Shown: positions 37,258 through 48,268 of the stretch, piece by piece | How positions within the stretch are numbered: position 1 is the first letter of the stretch | Layout: each line of letters starts with the position of its first letter | DNA from: Phoronis australis | Taxonomy: Eukaryota > Phoronida > Phoronidae | Length of the DNA: 64,000 bases | Direction: 5' to 3' | Assembly: GCA_002633005.1 (NCBI GenBank) | Contig: NMRA01000527.1 | Location: 238,712-302,711 of the forward strand | Notes under the pieces: generated by a model | Seen by the model: only the letters and a program-made list of their open reading frames with translations | The model's database searches: none | What the model was told of the DNA's origin: nothing | Translations under genes and position numbers: made by a program

Positions 37258-39105
37258 ATGGCAACATCAGAAGACATTTCTCTGGACTCCCTTTTACCCG
37301 TTCTGCAAGAAATAGAGAACCTCTTCACACATTGTTTTGGGCCGAATGCACTACATAACATGATATGCACCTCTACGGGAAAGTTGATTATTTCAGCCAG
37401 TGGATGGACTACTTTAGATGCTCTTCACGAATCTCACCCATTACTTCAAGTGGTAATTGATGCGATCAGAAAACACTGCAGCCTGACAGGAGATGGATGC
37501 AAAAGTTTTATCCTTGTGTTGAATGAGTGTTTAAAATTTGTTGTGAAAGGAGCAAGGGATTACAGCCGTAGAGGGGATATGCAGAGACATCTGGTGCTCA
37601 TGTCAAGAACTTGTAATAAACTTGTACACGAGGTCTTGTATGGTTCAGTATTACTGGATCTCATGAGGCATGTGACTTGCACAAAATTGTGTCAAGAAAA
37701 CATTAGCACTATCCAGAATGTCTGCTCTGAACTTGTTCAAACATATTTTGATGGTCAGTTTCCTAAAGTCACTTCGAAATACTTGACAGATGTGCTCATC
37801 AGATTTGTGTTTGGTGCCTGCTGTGATATCTCAAGACTTGAGGAAGTCCTTCTGTTTGTTATTGACAACTTTTTCACCCTTTGCATCAAGTCTAATGGTT
37901 TACCAGTCAATAACTCTTCATTAGTTGAAGGTATTGTCATACCAAGAAGGTTTACTTTGAACTGCTTCCCAGAACAACGCTTAACCTGTGTTAAATTTGT
38001 GCTTTTGGATTGCTCACTAGAGGGCAGTGACGGTGATACCAAGGCAGTGTTTGAATGTGCGGATAGAGTTGACTTAGAGCAGACAATGACATGGAAGAAA
38101 AGATATGCTGATAAAATAATGCAAGAGTTTTCATCTCAAGGTGTCAACCTTATTCTTTCAAGTTATATGATACCAGATTACGTCCTATCCGTGGTTAGAA
38201 TCTTTGGGATTAGCGTTATACATGCCCTTGCCAAAGAGGATTTGGATTATATATCACTCATTACAAATACATGCATAATGGACAATCCTACAGGTTCCTG
38301 TCTTAATGTTGGTGAAGCTGAATCCTGTGAACCCACTGTTTTGGGAAACACGTCCTGCGTGTGTATGAAAATTGCTCATTTGAGTTTTATGACACCAAGA
38401 CATCTGGTCATTTGTGGTCCCACTGAAGGAATTTGTCAGCAGTATTGTCACAGTGTTCTGTGTGCTGTCAAGTGTCTTCGGATGTGGTTGTTCACGAACA
38501 ATGTGAAAAGCGAATTTCATCAACATGTTGAGAAAAATCTACACGAGAAGAACTGTGATAGTGATTTCGCAGAAGAGAAATCACACTCATCTTGTTTGGA
38601 CACTCGGTGTAATTCTAGTCAAACTTCTGCTCTTGATGGAAAAGAGTGTTCAGTGCAAAGAGGAGTACATGACGACGGGAAAGAAAAGTTTGGGTTGTCA
38701 ATAACAGGGGGAGCAACATTTGAATTGTTGATTTACAAGTACCTGACTGAGTTCATGACAGTGTGCAGTGACGATAGCATTTTACACCTGTGTCGCATGG
38801 CGACTCAAGCAATACTGTCAATTCCAAGATGTTTAGTTAATAACTCATTCCGTGAAGGGAACAAGGCTGACAGATTTGTTCACGTTCTTTGTGACATTGA
38901 GAAGAATCATGCTCAAGGGATGTCAGTGTGTCTAAATGCCAGATCAGGTAAATTAGACAACTGTCATGAATCGCACAATGTAGAATCATTTTCTGCAAAG
39001 TGGCAATTGCTGTTGAGTATTTTTCAAGTTTTGGAACAACTTCTACGAATAGATAAAATTGTTCCTGTAAAACATATGAACAAAGACGAAATGAAAAAAG
39101 AATAA
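37258..39105 (+). CDS. BBS10: BBS10, group II chaperonin-like protein
   Basis: BBS10 works with MKKS/BBS6, BBS12 and CCT to assemble the BBSome, the ciliary cargo coat. The open frame gives 615 residues (human 723). Diagnostic N-terminal features are a CFGP chaperonin loop near residue 26, LDALHESHP near 53 and TGDGCKSF at 77-84, aligning with TGDGAKTF of human BBS10 and the GDGT nucleotide-site motif of CCT proteins. BBS12 and MKKS fit less well. I start at the ATG at 37258, because a polypyrimidine tract and AG end at 37252 and an upstream in-frame ATG at 37198 lies before this acceptor; a separate 5' exon, probably non-coding, is therefore expected. The gene is head-to-head with TONSL, about 1.5 kb away, and tail-to-tail with the next gene. 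Confidence 0.86.
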   Translation: MATSEDISLDSLLPVLQEIENLFTHCFGPNALHNMICTSTGKLIISASGWTTLDALHESHPLLQVVIDAIRKHCSLTGDGCKSFILVLNECLKFVVKGARDYSRRGDMQRHLVLMSRTCNKLVHEVLYGSVLLDLMRHVTCTKLCQENISTIQNVCSELVQTYFDGQFPKVTSKYLTDVLIRFVFGACCDISRLEEVLLFVIDNFFTLCIKSNGLPVNNSSLVEGIVIPRRFTLNCFPEQRLTCVKFVLLDCSLEGSDGDTKAVFECADRVDLEQTMTWKKRYADKIMQEFSSQGVNLILSSYMIPDYVLSVVRIFGISVIHALAKEDLDYISLITNTCIMDNPTGSCLNVGEAESCEPTVLGNTSCVCMKIAHLSFMTPRHLVICGPTEGICQQYCHSVLCAVKCLRMWLFTNNVKSEFHQHVEKNLHEKNCDSDFAEEKSHSSCLDTRCNSSQTSALDGKECSVQRGVHDDGKEKFGLSITGGATFELLIYKYLTEFMTVCSDDSILHLCRMATQAILSIPRCLVNNSFREGNKADRFVHVLCDIEKNHAQGMSVCLNARSGKLDNCHESHNVESFSAKWQLLLSIFQVLEQLLRIDKIVPVKHMNKDEMKKE

Positions 39106-39894
39106 TTTTGTTCTTTGCCGTGTACTTACTGTTTTGCTCATGTCAACTTACACATGATTTTCTGTTTACTACAAGACAAAACTATTTGATGGTGATGGAA
39201 AACCACAATTACCTAGGTAACCATTCTTCAAAGTCTTTAAGGTTGTTTAGAATCTTATCAACTGGTCTGCACTTGCATGCAAATATTTACAAGCACGTAT
39301 CTCGATAATCATACATAGTTTCCAAAAGTCGGAAAGTCTGCAGCTGAATTTAATTTTTGACTAAATACTAACCTGCCATTGATGTTTTTATCAAAAATTA
39401 ACAAAAGAAAGGTACATTCATTGTAAAAGAAAGATGTCAATAACATGACTAAAATTTCATTTAATATAAATCTTCAAGATGAAATCTCAAATTACTATTA
39501 CACCTTTCCAAATTTGTTAGCCTATCTTGTAAAAGTGGATCAATGTTTTAGAAAACAATGCATTAAGCATAGCATTTGAAAGTTCCATATCATTGAGCTG
39601 ATCAGGCATTTCTGAGATCAGGTGTTCTCTGAAGTTAAACAAATTTAAACTGTACTAAAATTTAGACTGTACTAGCACTAAGACTGTGAATTTGTAATAC
39701 TAACCCAATCAGTTCTGTGACCATTCCTTGGCTGTACAAATATTTGAGCCTATGAAATGGTAATGCTAATTCAAACACATGTTTTGGGCATTCCTTGACT
39801 GCTTCAAGTATTTGTTGCCATCAACATGTGACACTGATTCAAACAACCAATTTCTGAGCTATCTTTAACTCAACAAGTTCTTCAGTGAAGTCAT

Positions 39895-40142
39895 AACGCT
39901 AGTTCAATATAGTTCATCTGAGCCTCCGTTTACTGTACAGTTACTAGAGTCTGTGAAGTCATGTTAGCTCATTATAGTTCCTCTGGTTACTTGAGTCTGT
40001 GAAATCATAACGTTAGCTCAGTATAATACTTCTGAGCCTCTGTTTATTGTACAGTTATTGGAGTCTGTGAAGACACAACATTAGCTCAATGTAGTTCATT
40101 TAAGCCTCCTTTGACTGTACAGGTACTTGAGTCTGTTCCACA
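39895..40142. repeat. Degenerate tandem repeat overlapping the 3' end of the helical-repeat gene
   Basis: About three to four imperfect units share the order AGTCTGTGAAGTCATAACG, TTAGCTCAATATAGTTC, GAGCCTCYGTTTAYTGTAC. The rightmost unit contains the last coding codons and stop of the gene (40096-40142). Confidence 0.6.
40043..40048 (-). terminator. Poly(A) signal AATAAA for the helical-repeat gene
   Basis: AATAAA on the minus strand, about 48 bp after the TGA stop at 40096. It lies inside a degenerate tandem repeat unit; the neighbouring unit carries a mutated version. Confidence 0.45.
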
Positions 40143-43100
40143 TTGCTTTACACACTAGCACTAGTCTGTCATCTCTGCCATTTGTTGCTACTTGAAACTG
40201 ACACCTGAAACAACAAAATGCTACAAACAATAAGGCAGATTCCAATTGGAATAATCAACACAAACTTACGTTCTAAGCAGACCAGCTAGCAAATCAGCAT
40301 TTTCTCTCAAACCTTCAATATTGTGATCTTTTTAGCTTTGCCATGCCCAGTAATGCTATAGTTTAAAGTTATCATTATGATTGATTTTATAGGCCACTAG
40401 CATGCCCGATTACAAATATAAACGAAGAAACAAAGTTTGGCAATCCAAAATATTGTCTCTATACTAAACACATGGATGATAAGTATTTTACAGGAAAACT
40501 CAATTGGCTTAATGGAACTCTAGGTCAGTCACAGCAGGGGCCTACCTTATTATGTGTTTGGCCTTCCTAAGATGTCCTTGCTGCATGAGACTCTGAGACA
40601 GAAACAGTTTACACCTGCATTCCAGTGCTTTATCGCCAAGCTGAATCGCCAGTCTCCACTGCTGAAGAGATATCTTACCAGCTACGGTGGCCTGGAACAC
40701 AAATTCACAAAAATAATACGAGAACTGATAAATATGTGAGCAAGCACGCATCCTGGAGTACTACAATGAGTAAAGCTGCTTGATCCTTTTATTGCTTTAA
40801 TGCGTTAAAAAATAATTGCAGGCAGTCTTGTACACATACTAGTATCAGACGTGTACAGGTCGCTCAGGTAGGCCCATTGTATTGATCACCTCGGGGCTTG
40901 AAATGACCAATGACCAAAAAGAGGAAAATTCTCCAGGTGACGTATGATTCTACAAATAAATAGACTTATGTGACAGAAATATTTGTTGTTTCGTAAAATT
41001 TATCTACAAGAAACATATTTTTGCATGAAAAAGGTCAAAATAATGAAAAAAGTGGAAACTGGAAATCAAATAAGAAGAAATCGAAACCAACAAAGAGGAA
41101 ATCATGCTTTGTCAATATATAGTTAAAAACCGAGCTGAGGAGCTAGAGACCTGACGCGAGGTTTAACAGTGTGCCCCAGTTTGACCCGAATCCACGACCT
41201 CGAGCAGAGGTAACGGACACTTATCCCACTAGGCCACATTGTCTCTTCTTTAGTGTGTTATTGCAACACTTAAAAATGTCGAATCTGCTCGAAACAAACT
41301 CTGTAAATATTCGTTAGGACTTGATTTAAATGTTTCAAATGCTGGTGCTAGACAGGACCTGAGAAGAGCGAAGGTAAAAGCCCATACACTTCTGAGAATA
41401 GCACGATAATGGTTAAAAATTCTCAACATGTCAACTAAATTCGTTAACTTTATAATATTATTAAAACATTATTATACTATAATATGTAGTATGAAATGTC
41501 TCATAGAACATGATGGGCTCAAAATTTAAAGAGTTACAGTTTCAATATCAGGGAGTTGGTAACGAAATATTATTTTGGCTAAAAAAAGAAACTAAAATCG
41601 AGGCATTTGCTCAGCAGACTAAAAAAGTCTACTCGTGTCAGTTTCGGCCATGGTCTCATGTTTTCTGAAAAGCTGCACAACAGCATGTAGAGAGACAAGA
41701 ATACCTGACTTGAACGTAACAGAAAGACCATTAACGACAGAACATGTTTTGCCAATTAGAAGTGAAATTTATATGGAATTGGTTTTTCAATGAGTTTTGA
41801 AGCAGGTTGAAATTCACGAAAATCTAAACCTATCACCCCTTCCAAAACAGCAAATGTCCTCACACAAGTATGGTGGGAGGTTGAAGAAATCGGCGACGGA
41901 GTAAAGAAAAGAAAAATCATTTAAACGTGTTATAAACTCACGTTCCCTTAAAGAAACTAACTTTTGACTGCAATCACTTAAAATACTAAAACAGGTCTCA
42001 GTTTGCTCCTAACCCATACGACGAAGATTTCTAAACTCCGAAAAAGGTGGCAGCTCGTTGTAGCTTTAGACCAAGTTTGGAACGAAAAACCTCCCCCCTC
42101 TAACAACCTGTAGAGCCTGATCTCAAACAACTACCATTTCTCCTTTTATCCAAGGCAACATACCTTATTCACTTAGTCGCCATTTTAAAAAAGAGCCACT
42201 TAGGTTAATAAACAAATGCACTCGAGACAAAAACATAACGAGGCAAGCGAAAAAAAATCATGTTTTGTGCTGTGATTACGCGCAGAATGCATTGTTTTTA
42301 AAACCTAAAAGGAGGCTCTATATAATATGGCGACAGCATGAAAGATGCACAAATCATTATTTCACACTTTTCCTCAAAACAAGTGCACGGAAACACGAAA
42401 TGACTTCCCCCTTACTTACATGATGGTGGAAATAGTCTCCTAAAGATGAGAACCCTCCGCCAAGTGTGGACAGCCAGGCCGAGGCTTCTTCTAAAGCATG
42501 TCGCTGGTGGAGAAGGCTTGTGAGACGATAGCACCTTGAACAAAAATCTTACAAAGTTCATTGAGCAAAGATTATATTTTCCACTAAGAAAAAAATCACT
42601 GAAAAAGAAGAAGTAGGCCTAAGTTTATTCTAAATAACACAAAAATCAAAGGGTTTAAAGTGTTGAAAATCATCAATTCCATATCTAAAACACCAAAAAC
42701 AACTCCACAAGTCAATCAACTGTCAAATTAGAACACCTGCAAACACTGTTCGAAGACATATTGATAAGCTGATCTCAGCATTTATTGGTCGAAACATACT
42801 ACCTAAACTTGAGAGAACCAACCACAGCACCAGTCATCCTCCATTGTGTTTAGTGTGAAAAATCATCAGATTTAACTGTTCATTTCCCATGGTTTATGGT
42901 ATAATAAGGANGAGACCGGGTTTCAACCGCCTTGGGTTATAATAAGCGCCCCCCTTAAACCGAACTTTTCTAAGCGCCCTGGGCGGTTATTACGGCGAAT
43001 ACGGTAGGCTAAAAAAAGAAACTAAAATCGAGGCATTTGCTCAGCAGACTAAAAAAGTCTACTCATGTCAGTTTTGGCCATGGTCTCATGTTTTTTGAAA

Positions 43101-45879
43101 AGCTGCACAACAGCATGTAGAGAGACAAGAATACCTGACTTGAACGTAACAAAAAGACCATTATGACAGAACATGTTTTGCCAATTAGAAATGAAATTTA
43201 TATGGAATTGGTTTTTCAATGAGTTTTGAAGCAGGTTGAAATTCACGAAAATCTAAACCTATCACCCCCTCCAAAACAGCAAATGTCCCCACACTAGTAT
43301 GGTGGGAGGTTGAAGAAATCGGCGACGGGGTAATGAAAAGAAAAATCACTTAAACGTGTTATAAACTCACGTTCCCTTAAAGAAACTAACTTTTGACTGC
43401 AACCACTTAAAATACTAAAACAGGTCTCAGTTTGTTCCTAACCCATACGACGAAGATTTCTGAACTCCGAAAAAGGTGGCAGCTCGTTGTAGCTTTAGAC
43501 CATGTTTGGAACGAAAAATCTCCCCCCTCTGACAACTTGTAGAGCCTGATCTCAAGCAACTACCATTTCTCCTTTTATCCAAGGCAACAGACCTTATTCA
43601 CGTAGTTGCCAGATTAAAAAAGAGCCTCTTTTTAGGTTAAAAAAACAAATGCATTCAAGACAAAAACATAACGAGGCAAGCGAAAAAAATCATGTTTTGT
43701 GCTGTGATTACGCGCAGAATGCATTGTTTTTAAAACCTAAAAGGAGGCTCTATGTAATATGGCGACTGCACGAAAGATGCACAAATTATTATTTCACACT
43801 TTTCCTCAAAACAAGTGCACGGAAACACGAAATGACATGCGCCTTACTTACATGATGGTGGAAATAGTCTCCTAAAGATGAGAACCCTCCGCCAAGTGTG
43901 GACAGCCAGGCCGAGGCTTCTTCTAAAGCATGTCGCTGGTGGAGAAGGCTTGTGAGACGATAGCACCTTGAACAAAAATCTTACAAAATTCATTGAGCAA
44001 AGATTATATTTTCCACTAAGAAAAAAATCACTGAAAAAGAAGAAGTAGGCCTAAGTTTATTCTAAATAACACAAAAATCAAAGGGTTTAAAGTGTTGAAA
44101 ATCATCAATTCCATATCTAAAACACCAAAAACAACCCCACAAGTCAATCAACTGTCAAATTAGAACACCTGCAAACACTGTTCGAAGACATATTGATAAG
44201 CTGATCTCAGCATTTATTGGTCGAAACATACTACCTAAACTTGAGAGAACCAACCACAGCACCAGTCATCCTCCATTGTGTTTAGTGTGAAAAATCATCA
44301 GATTTAACTGTTCATTTCCCATGGTTTATGGTATAATAAGGAACGGTGAGGCATTGTGTTTATGGTATAATAAGGAACGGTGAGGCATTGTGTTTATGGT
44401 GGTTATGACAACTTAGTATTTGACCACAATGTGGCCCCTTTCACTTTCCCGTGGGACATTGGAGAAGCGCGGGTATGGCACATGTTTATACAAGAAACTC
44501 GCATGACACACTGGTGGTGAGTACATGCATACGTCATACTCGTGTCCGTGGAGCTAAGAAACATTCGAAGTCGCTATTCTTTTATGATCTCATTTTTGGG
44601 TTACTGAATCCACGACTGCTATAAAAGAAAGTTTAGTGATACTGACATGAATGTAGTCTCTTGTCAAAACAAGGTAAATAGTGGTTTTAAGCACTTTAAA
44701 CATTTTTGTTGAAAAAGGTAAACGCAAAATTACAAAATATTACAACCAATAAGGTGTTAAATAATGAAAGATAAAACCAAAAATACAATGAAAAAACAAC
44801 ACTATTCAAAATGTCTGTACAAACAAACTTTAAGCTATCAAAAATACATTGCAAATTTTCCATTTAGGGACACGGAAATTAAAGCCAAATATGAATTTTA
44901 TTGATTCTGAGGATTGGGACACAGGCAGTTTTGGTGTTCATATTTCTTAAATATCGAACACTGGGTTTTGTATCAGCAGTCTGTAAATAGACTTCAGAGT
45001 TTCTGAAATTGCCGAAAATAGTTGCCGATGCAATGTTTTTATGCATCTCGATAGCGTGTAACATCGAAGTGAATGTTTATCATTGATTATTATTCTTGTC
45101 CGTTTCTTGAATTTAGTAGAAGCTCCGACATTGAGCAAAATCATTAACTTCTCACTATTCCACACTAGAGAAATTTTACCTTAATAACGATAGGCGACAA
45201 CGAGGCAAACTGCATTTACAGATCTTAATTTAGAAATTAGACATACAAATGCGTTATCAATTTTCAGTTTTTCCAGAGCATTTGATGACTTCTTTAACAT
45301 TCTTACCATTTTGCATCAATGTTATACTGCACTGGGTTGGAGACGTAAAGCATTATCACGTCAGCATTCAACCGTAGAAACTTGCTGAGTAAAAAGAAGA
45401 AAGACCTGCAGAAATTTCGAGAGATTGTCAGCTCTTGTAAGCAGCACCATGCCAAGTAAAAGTCCATTATCACAACGGGACTTTTCTTGCTCTCCCTAAA
45501 TTTGGTAAGCAGGTGTTTAAACACTGTATCCTTGATGCAGCCGTTCTCATCACACTGCTCAATTAGCAATTCACTATTGGGTTGGCTTTCAATATCATCA
45601 GACTCCATTTTTGATCGGCTAGTGTCACTTACAATATCACGAATTAAAACCAGTGGAAGTTTTAGCCTTTGAGCATCACAAGTGCTTATGGGGCACAGTA
45701 GACCAGACTTATCCACTAAAAATGCAGTGTAACATCTATCAATACAATAAGTGTTCCTTAGTCGTCGAGTCCACGCAATGACGACTGGTTTCTTCAAAAC
45801 TACATTCATCTTGAGCTTTTTATATGCATCTCTGCCTCAAACAGATCTTTCCAATGGCAGATTGGACACCCAAGAGTTT
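40096..45879 (-). CDS. Unrecognised helical-repeat (TPR-like) protein, 5' end not found
   Basis: Four exons join in phase: 45406-45879, 43852-43966, 40546-40691 and 40096-40204 (TGA stop). Visible features are a Cys-rich start (LGCPICHWKDLF), a linker with Ser/Asp/Glu, then helices reading CYRLTSLLHQRHALEEASAW, LQQWRLAIQLGDKALECRCK, FLSQSLMQQGHLRKAK and a basic C-terminus. The AIQLGDKALECRCKLFL pattern is TPR-like. I cannot name the family. Two oddities: the first listed exon needs one extra A in the A5 run near 45820 to keep LGCPICHWKDLF in frame with MNVVLKKPVV (otherwise translation starts at the ATG at 45809), and the 115-nt second exon also exists as an identical copy at 42420-42534. Upstream exon(s) in 45.9-46.9 kb were not resolved. 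Confidence 0.65.
40891..41120 (+). mobile_element. One-ended relative of the CAGGGCTTGG element
   Basis: The left end CGGGGCTTGAAATGACCAAT matches the left end of the element at 22171. The interior is rich in AAAGAGGAAA. No right inverted repeat was found. Confidence 0.4.
41125..41258 (-). mobile_element. tRNA-derived SINE-like fragment
   Basis: The minus strand carries A-box-like GTGGCCTAGTGGGATAAG and B-box-like GTGGATTCGGGTCAA at tRNA spacing. The tail is unrelated to that of the piece at 7440. Confidence 0.5.
42420..42534 (-). pseudogene. Second identical copy of the 115-nt helical-repeat exon
   Basis: This is identical over the coding bases and splice sites to 43852-43966, while the surrounding intron copies differ by a few percent. 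The exon enters in phase 2 and leaves in phase 0, so splicing both copies in series would shift the frame. Only one copy can be used per transcript. It is most likely an uncollapsed haplotype in the assembly. Confidence 0.6.
42911..42911. other. Single-N assembly gap
   Basis: It lies at the junction of the two copies of the 1.33-kb duplication. Confidence 0.9.
42912..43006 (+). mobile_element. 95-bp transposon right end between the duplicated copies
   Basis: It runs from GAGACCGGGTTTCAACC to GCGAATACGGTA and matches 50554-50656 closely. Its outer end resembles the inverted repeat of the 10009-12497 element. It begins immediately after the N gap, so the rest of the insertion was not assembled. 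Confidence 0.6.
44205..44545 (+). mobile_element. Decayed copy of the THAP-start element, with a 34-bp tandem duplication
   Basis: It matches the reverse complement of 18877-19230: TTATTGGTCGA, CATCCTCCATTGTGTTTAGT, GGTATAATAAGGAA and GACATTGGAGAAGCGCG. The start codon is lost. The segment around the former start is duplicated in tandem (34-bp unit, 44333-44400). A truncated copy lies at 42770-42910, cut by the gap. Confidence 0.55.
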
Positions 45880-46851
45880 CTGAAAAACAACCATAATTGA
45901 TTGCAAGTCATGTCCATTAGTAAATTGTTTTCTCTACAAGGACCTTGTGAAGTATTTATAGCAACATGTTTTTGTTTGATTTAATCAGTGTGAGCCATAA
46001 TTTTCCTGTGTATGGAGAGCCTATGGGATGGCAAATGTCTCTACTGAAGCCACGCCAGTAATAATAAAAGCCGACTTGGCTTACAGTACACGAATGTCTG
46101 TATTTTAGTCGAACGGCTAATGAAATGAAACCAGTTTCAATAATTTGTTGTGACATGTACACAAGTTCGCGAAAGAACAACAGCTGATTGAAGAATCAGC
46201 GAAAAAAGAAACTGGCCAATAGGTGACGCAATATTTCATGGCGCTGAAAGCCCTTTTCCCTTGCCAAAGATCGCTCCACAGTTTTCTAGCAGCAGAATAA
46301 CAGTAGAATGTCATTCAACAACTTTGTTTACTCAATGAAGACTAGTTTTTAATGACACTAATTTTGTGTCAGATTTTATCTTACCACTTTTTTACCCACA
46401 TCGGTACTGAATATACAGCTTTGGCCTTTGTACCAAGGGAAAAGCTATTCGTTCTCTGCGGACAACAGGATCAAGCCAGGCTTTTTAAAAAAACATTAGC
46501 CACTGTGCTTCTTCCATACCTCGGATGAATAGGTATGAAAATAACTATCCAAACATGCGCTAGATTTCAGTTTGACGAACTTCGTGGGTACGTAAACAAG
46601 CGTTGGCTTGCCAGTGCAGGGAGAACTACAAACCCTGACACCTGGGCGCAGACATATTTGCTCGTGCATTGTGGGTATTATAGAATGAAATGAAATGATT
46701 TAAAGATTTGTTTGTGAAATAGATATAATGTCTCTAAATGGAATGCGAAGAACTTAATGAAATAAAAATCTAAATATTTTGGAACTATTGAAGCAAGAAT
46801 TTTATTTGCCAAACGGGATATAGGTGTCGCTTTGGCTTGTTATGTTTGAAA

Positions 46852-46902
46852 ATGGCGCGCGAGGACACAGCTGAAAGAGGAAATTTTCATGTTAAAAACA
46901 GG
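46852..46902 (+). promoter_or_regulatory. Possible CENPJ promoter and non-coding first exon
   Basis: AAAATGGCGCG (YY1-like and E2F-like) is followed by a short open frame MAREDTAERGNFHVKNR and a good donor (AGG|GTGAGG at 46902/46903). Joined to the acceptor at 48262 it reads into a stop at once, so this would be a 5' UTR exon with a short upstream frame. It also lies between the divergent helical-repeat gene and CENPJ. Speculative. Confidence 0.3.
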
Positions 46903-47996
46903 GTGAGGACTTTGTGATTTCCTGCATTAATTGTGATACGCTCACTTCGCACCACTGGGTGACCTTAATTATAATTTTCAAAGCTGTGTGACCTTTCTGT
47001 TAAGGTCAAATGCTTCAACAGTTGTTCAATGATTAGATGAATTTGACAAACACTAGTAATGCATACCTTACGGTTTTCAATACGGTGTACGATTCACGAT
47101 ACGGTTAAACCTGAAACAATTAATAAAGATAATACAATATCTAATACAAATTGAAGTACCAAATACATCATACTAAAATACAGAAAATTGCATATCTAAT
47201 AATATTATATCAACTCACAAGTTGGCAAACAATAGTTAGCAGAAACTTGTAGTTACAACAATTTCTAACAACACTTTCTACGAGTTAATCAAATAATCAA
47301 AGAACTGAGAATAGTTGTTTCTAAAGTCAAAGTTTATAGTAAAACATCAAGAAACAAAGTTGTCTCTTACCAACGCTGGGTATCTATGATATTTTTGAAG
47401 CAAGCAGCAGCCTCTCTCCAAGCAATATGAATTCTAGAGCAGCTAACAGAATATATACTGAACACAAGAAAGGTGGGCGAGATAGTTCAAAACATGAAAA
47501 CCCACAAACTTCCTCCAAAATGCTATATCTAGTTCCAAAACAATTCTCTGAACAAAGTCGCTGGTTCCAAAACAATTCTGTGAATCAATCTGCTGGACTC
47601 CAGCAATGAACCCAAGACATTACCAATTATGGTGCAGGACAATCAAGAGTTGAGTAATTCTGATAGACAATTAACAGATGATTGTTGTTGTCGGAAACGC
47701 CTCATTCCAAAGTTGACAGGTTTTCAAAGACTTTAAGTTACACAACTTGCAAAACAAGGCACAATTGTTTTTATAAACATCCCACAACTGGTAACAGACA
47801 TGTGGTGAATCACTTCCCATGAACACCTGGGAGGTTACAAATTTTGTTATACAACCAATATATTTAATTAATTATACACTAGTCACTAAAATTGCATAAC
47901 ATTGCTTTTAATTAGACTAATTATCTGCAGCATCAAAAAATGTCACCAACACGGGTTTTTGGGCTTTAATGCATAAGGCCTAACTTTTCTTGAGCA

Positions 47997-48082
47997 CTTG
48001 GGCGCTTATTTTAGCAAAGACTGAAAACGCGAGGGAGGTGCTTATAGGGGCATGGGCACTTATTAGGGCAAATACAATATGT
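47997..48082 (+). mobile_element. Transposon end of the GGGCGCTTATT family
   Basis: GGGCGCTTATTTTAGCAAAG, then GGCACTTATTAGGGCAAATA at the outer side. Inverted copy at 49341-49413. It ends about 180 bp before the first coding exon of CENPJ. Confidence 0.5.
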
Positions 48083-48268
48083 GACAACACTAGGAAAATA
48101 ATTTTAGTTGAATTTTTATCAGTCCCATTTTGTGAATATTGAAGTAAAATGGTTGTTGAACACTACAAGGTTGCGATAACTTTAGTGATTGTTTTGCCAT
48201 TTACTATTCTTTTCTGATCATGCATTACTATTTTTATGTACCAATGTTACTATTGGTTGCAGGTGTAA

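Larger units (their letters stand above)
41577..44342. repeat. 1.33-kb tandem duplication (41577-42910 and 43007-44342), probable haplotype duplication
   Basis: The two copies align end to end with scattered substitutions and small indels. Between them lie the single N at 42911 and a 95-bp transposon end (42912-43006) absent before the first copy. Identical exon plus diverged introns plus a gap at the junction point to two alleles placed in series. Confidence 0.75.
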
